A stretch of DNA of 64,000 bases from Paraspadella gotoi (Eukaryota; Chaetognatha): contig CM119265.1 of the NCBI GenBank assembly GCA_051294375.1, positions 7,326,629 to 7,390,628 on the forward strand, written 5' to 3'. Below the pieces are notes generated by a model. That model did not search any database, was not told the DNA's origin, and saw only the letters and a program-made list of their open reading frames with translations. Shown in pieces: positions 60,516-64,000 of this stretch (position 1 is its first letter; each line of letters starts with the position of its first letter). A program made the position numbers and the translations under genes.

Positions 60516-62576
60516 AAAAAAAGTGTTAGGGCGTTGTCTCAAGCGACAGCGACAGCTTCGATTCAGAGAATCAGCACCTCACCTTGTTGATGATCTCCTC
60601 CTTCGGCAGCAGCACCAACTGCTTGTCCCTGACGACGGCGGATCTTAGCTTGACTTCCCTGAAGACCTTGGACGTCTCGAAGGCGCGATGGACGGAGATG
60701 ACGGAGGAAAAGAGACGCGGAGATCCGGGGACGAGATTGGTGAAGATGAACTCGAATCTGATTGGAGGAGAAAACTGGAGAGTGAAGATGAACTTGAATC
60801 TGATTGGAGGAGAAAATGGGAGAGTGAAGATGAACTCGAATTTGATTGGAGGAGAAAACGGGAGAGTGAAGATAAACTCGGGAGAGTGAGGATGAACTCA
60901 AATCTGATTGGAGGAGAAAACAGGAGAGTGAAGATGAACTCGAATCTGATTGGAGGAGAAAACGGGAGAGTGAAGATGAACTTGAATCTGATTGGAGGAG
61001 AAAACGGGAGAGTGAAGATGAACTTGAATCTGATTGGAGAAGAAAATGGGAGAGTGAAGATGAACTCGAATCTGATTGGAGGAAAAAAAGGGAAAGTAAA
61101 GATGAACCCAAATCTGATTGGAGGAGCAAACGGGAGAGTGAAGATGAACTCGGGAGAGTGAGGATAAACTCAAATCTGATTGGAGGAGAAAACAGGAGAG
61201 TGAAGATGAACTCGAATCTGATTGGAGGAGAAAACTGGAGGGTGTTGAGTTGGAATGAGGTAAAGAAGTTGGAGTCTTTAATTCTATAATTGCTTTATGT
61301 AAATTTACTTTATTGTGTTTGTTAACCAATTAAACAAATTCAATCATTGGTTATATATATTCAATATGAATAAAATAGGTGCATTTAACCAAAATTGTTC
61401 GAATCAATTAAAAAAAAACAACAAAAAAATCACCTATTTTTGCTAATAATATAAATGCATGATGCATTCATTATCAAATTTATGTTGCTTGCGATGACGT
61501 TAAAGTATATTTGTCTATATCAATTTTACTTGATTAATCGTTAATTAATTAATTAATTAAAAGTTATTCAACCTCCTGGTTACACAATTGCGCTAAACTC
61601 TAAACCATATGAACCGACCTCGTGTTGTTCACTTTGGTGAGAATGTAAAGAGCCTCAGTTGTGCCACGAATCTTGGACGTCGCAGATTTCACTTGGACGC
61701 TGAAAGAAAAAGAAAGAAATATTAATAATAAAAAAATATTTACAAAATAACAAAATAATACCAAAACAATAACAATAACAAAATTTAGAATAACATACAT
61801 CATTGTAACCTGCCCTAGTTTACTTTAAAGATTATTATATACGCGGCTCACAATCACACCTCGAATGACACACACAAAATCCCCAATCCCCAATTCCCAA
61901 TTTCTCAATCCCCATACTTGAGCACGCAGTTGAAACCAATAGAGAGATTGACTCTGGTCTGCGTTTCCGAGTGCCACAAAAGACGGAGGTTGGTGACGAG
62001 AAGTCGTCCGCTATCGCCGTTGTTGCCTCGAGGAAAGGAAGTGAAATTTTCTTAAAAAAAGCTTTTCACTTCATACGGGTCAAAATTCTCACCTTTTGTG
62101 TCTTCCACAAAATCAACTCGATCGATCAGTTTTTCTCCAAGACGAGGTCGCATCTGGAACAGTGAGGGGCAGTTATAATGCAAGATAAATAAGTCACGGG
62201 GTGATAATCTGCACTCATCTACATTCAACACATCTATAAACCAAGGTCGAAATGAAGTCCTTCGTTATTAGTGTTGCTTTCAACATTTATAGGAAAATAA
62301 ATTGTTGCCATTATAACTTCAAAGTGCACGAATTGCGGGATTTTCATTTGTATAAAACGGACCTCAGAGGGCGCGATGTCGAATCGTATCTCCCTGTCTT
62401 CCCAGAGGACGTCGTTGGAACCGCCCACGACTCCGAAACCGGCGTCTAAATAAAGTCACTAAGCTTTTTATTTTATTATTATATTTATATTATTCTAGTG
62501 AATTTAACGATATTTGCTAAAATTGATATGACACACCTCCATTTCCAATTTGCTGGGAGAATGAACCGACAGACAT
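58460..62576 (-). CDS. BBS5: BBS5, BBSome subunit
   Basis: Eleven exons on the minus strand: 62576-62537, 62445-62363, 62153-62093, 62026-61918, 61699-61619, 60757-60583, 60433-60361, 60256-60119, 59856-59683, 59446-59381, 58572-58460. They join in frame to 370 aa; human BBS5 has 341. BBS5 is a subunit of the BBSome, which moves membrane proteins in and out of cilia and binds phosphoinositides through its two PH-like (DM16) repeats. Hallmarks are [11 protein letters not shown] near the N-terminus, [12 protein letters not shown] in repeat one, [12 protein letters not shown], then [33 protein letters not shown] in repeat two, [10 protein letters not shown], and the C-terminal [23 protein letters not shown]. 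The start is the ATG at 62576, which gives a 13-codon first exon in correct phase. Extra length lies in the N-terminus and a Glu-rich linker in exon 9. The gene implies a ciliated organism. Confidence 0.96.
58575..58603 (-). repeat. (GAG)n run forming the pyrimidine tract of BBS5 exon 11
   Basis: On the minus strand this is (CCT)n directly before the CAG acceptor of the last exon, so the triplet repeat serves as the polypyrimidine tract. Confidence 0.7.
59903..59972. repeat. TGGACAATGGACA short tandem repeat
   Basis: Imperfect copies of TGGACAATGGACAG and shorter TTGGACA pieces in a BBS5 intron. Confidence 0.65.
60438..60519 (-). repeat. (GAAA)n microsatellite abutting the BBS5 exon 7 acceptor
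   Basis: About 20 copies of GAAA on the plus strand. On the coding strand this is (CTTT)n running straight into CTCAG|ATCG, the acceptor of exon 60433-60361, so it forms the polypyrimidine tract. Confidence 0.9.
60751..61247 (-). repeat. 42-bp minisatellite built from the BBS5 exon 6 splice acceptor
   Basis: Eleven consecutive copies of a 42-bp unit; copies 3 and 9 carry a 20-bp extension. On the coding strand each unit contains the end of the intron (TTTTCTCCTCCAATCAG) and the first 18 nt of exon 6 (ATTCGAGTTCATCTTCAC). The first copy is the real junction at 60757. Unit length is a multiple of three. At least the nearest upstream copy has an intact AG and no stop in the exon frame; copy 3 has lost the AG. 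Confidence 0.92.
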
Positions 62577-63651
62577 CACGATTAAATTGAGAATTAGATA
62601 TTAAAAATAAATTTAAAATGGAAGCACAATTATTTGTAGATATATTTTTTTCTTTCCTGAAACAAAGCAAAGGAAATTTTTCTGAGCGAGGACACGGCCG
62701 ACTTTTCTTGTCAGCTTTGGTTACCTTGGGGTTGCGTGTCTCGTCGCACCAGACCGTTGAAGGAAGAAATCCCTTCTCTTTGTTATTTTATTCTTTTATT
62801 TTCTATTAAATTATATAGAAAAAAGCTTGGCTTATTATCTAAACGCACTCTTCAGTTAAATAATAATAAACTTCAATCAATATACCTAGATTTTCAGATT
62901 TTATAGTTTTATGTGCTCTTGCTTTTCATTTCATATAAAACGGTCTTTTGTTTTCTTCCTCATTTTTCTATCACAAGGGTGAGCAAGCTTTGCAACTTTC
63001 TGTAAAAAGTTAGATATTCGAAACAGAGGAACATTCAGTATACGTATTCAGTATTTCAAAAATTCAGTATTTCAGTATTTCAAATATACTTTTTAAACCA
63101 CAGCAGTATATAAATATCAGCATTAAAAACTTTTAACGAAATTTAGTCATTGCACAAAGTCGATAGCCTCTTTTCCCGAGAAACAGTTGACATACGATTC
63201 CTACTATAAAATCAACAAACGTCTCCCAGTTGACAACAGGCGTCAAAAAAAATACGCGGTTTGTTTTATACAGGGGGAAAAAACTTGTTATTTAAGGCGT
63301 CATGAAGATCGAAGAGGAGAGAAAAAATGTGAAAGAAAAAGCTTTTTCAGAAAACGTGACAGTTTGTGATGATTTTCTTGTGTCCCCTTCCTTCAAAGAA
63401 ATCTCTCTCTCTTTCTCTCTCTCTCTCTNNNNNNNNNNNNNNNNNNNNNNNNNCTCTCTCTCTCTCTCTCTCTCTCCTCTTCTTCTCTCTCTTCTCCTCT
63501 CTCTCCTCTCTCTCTCTCTTCTCTCTCTCTCTCTTAGGAACAACCCTGAGGGAATTTGGGGAAGCGACATTTCCTAGAGAAAACTCAAGGTCATCCCAAA
63601 AAAGAAGCTTTTCCTTTCGAATTCCATCTCACCCGAACCATGTCTCTCTCT

Positions 63652-63713
<62 letters not shown>

Positions 63714-64000
63714 CAACATAAACCTAAACCTTTCTAAGCCAAAGTACTCCACGTCGCCATTTTATGTTGCTACTTTTGAAATCGTCGCCTTCCTTCCATT
63801 TTCGCTTACCCACGCCAATTTTTATACTTCGCAAAAGATCACAGCTTTTTTAAAAAATAGCTTTACTTGGGTAATAGGCATTATCGAGCCATGCCATTGC
63901 TTTTTTGCCTCGCCTTTGACCGAGAAAAAAAAACTTGCGCGATTCATCTCTTTTATTTTTTTTGTGAATTTATTTTTTTTTCGTGACGGATTCATCGCGA
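62577..64000. other. BBS5 upstream region, repeats and gap; no gene seen
   Basis: AT-rich sequence with CT runs at about 63402-63533 (interrupted by the N run 63429-63453) and 63640-63711. It should hold the BBS5 promoter near its left end. The open frames are composition artefacts. Confidence 0.45.
63429..63453. other. Assembly gap (25 N) inside a CT run
   Basis: Flanked on both sides by CT dinucleotide repeat, so the gap is probably unresolved microsatellite. Confidence 0.95.

Noticed and set aside
60563-61329. Long minus- and plus-strand frames with 14-residue repeats
   Set aside because: Non-exon frames of the 42-bp BBS5 array; the frame that matters is the one continuing into exon 6.

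Overview
The window is nuclear DNA of an animal. It has many short GT-AG introns, AATAAA poly(A) signals, an ETS-domain transcription factor (a family restricted to animals), a ciliary BBSome gene, and degenerate TTAGGG-type repeats. Short introns, abundant (CT)n/(GA)n and (GAC)n runs and the protein divergence point to an invertebrate, possibly an early-branching one. I cannot name the species. Four runs of N (15174-15183, 36699-36723, 52481-52505, 63429-63453) are assembly gaps.

Layout: (1) 422-2106 (+), ARP2, complete in 7 exons, 394 aa. (2) 4378-27060 (+), a complete class V myosin, 43 exons and 1,849 aa when spliced to the usual tail. Between the lever arm and the usual coiled coil lies a second 3' end: an exon at 16111 that runs open for 708 codons to a stop at 18237 and is followed by AATAAA. 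It would give a 1,653-aa myosin with the motor and six IQ motifs but no globular tail. (3) 28597-31096 (+), a secreted von Willebrand A protein with a His/Pro and Gly/Arg tail; one intron holds a hAT-like MITE. (4) 31.3-38.7 kb, no convincing gene; SINE-like copies, direct and inverted repeats and a gap. (5) 38995-44954 (+), an unrecognised 3-exon gene for a 167-aa protein with an N-myristoylation motif. (6) 45.6-51.4 kb (+), a heavily decayed Ty3-type LTR retrotransposon with remnants of reverse transcriptase and integrase. (7) 53686-57581 (+), an ETS-domain transcription factor, 630 aa. (8) 58460-62576 (-), BBS5, complete in 11 exons, 370 aa, convergent with the ETS gene.

ARP2 and MYO5 both serve the actin cytoskeleton (branched nucleation; actin-based cargo transport) and are same-strand neighbours, but nothing in the sequence shows co-regulation. 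The most unusual signals are the composite alternative tail of MYO5 with its look-alike coiled-coil exon pair, a 42-bp tandem array in BBS5 whose unit contains the intron-exon junction and stays in frame, a duplicated 75-nt cassette exon in the myosin motor, and the unrecognised myristoyl-protein gene. All exon boundaries were placed by eye from splice signals, phase and family homology; there is no transcript evidence.
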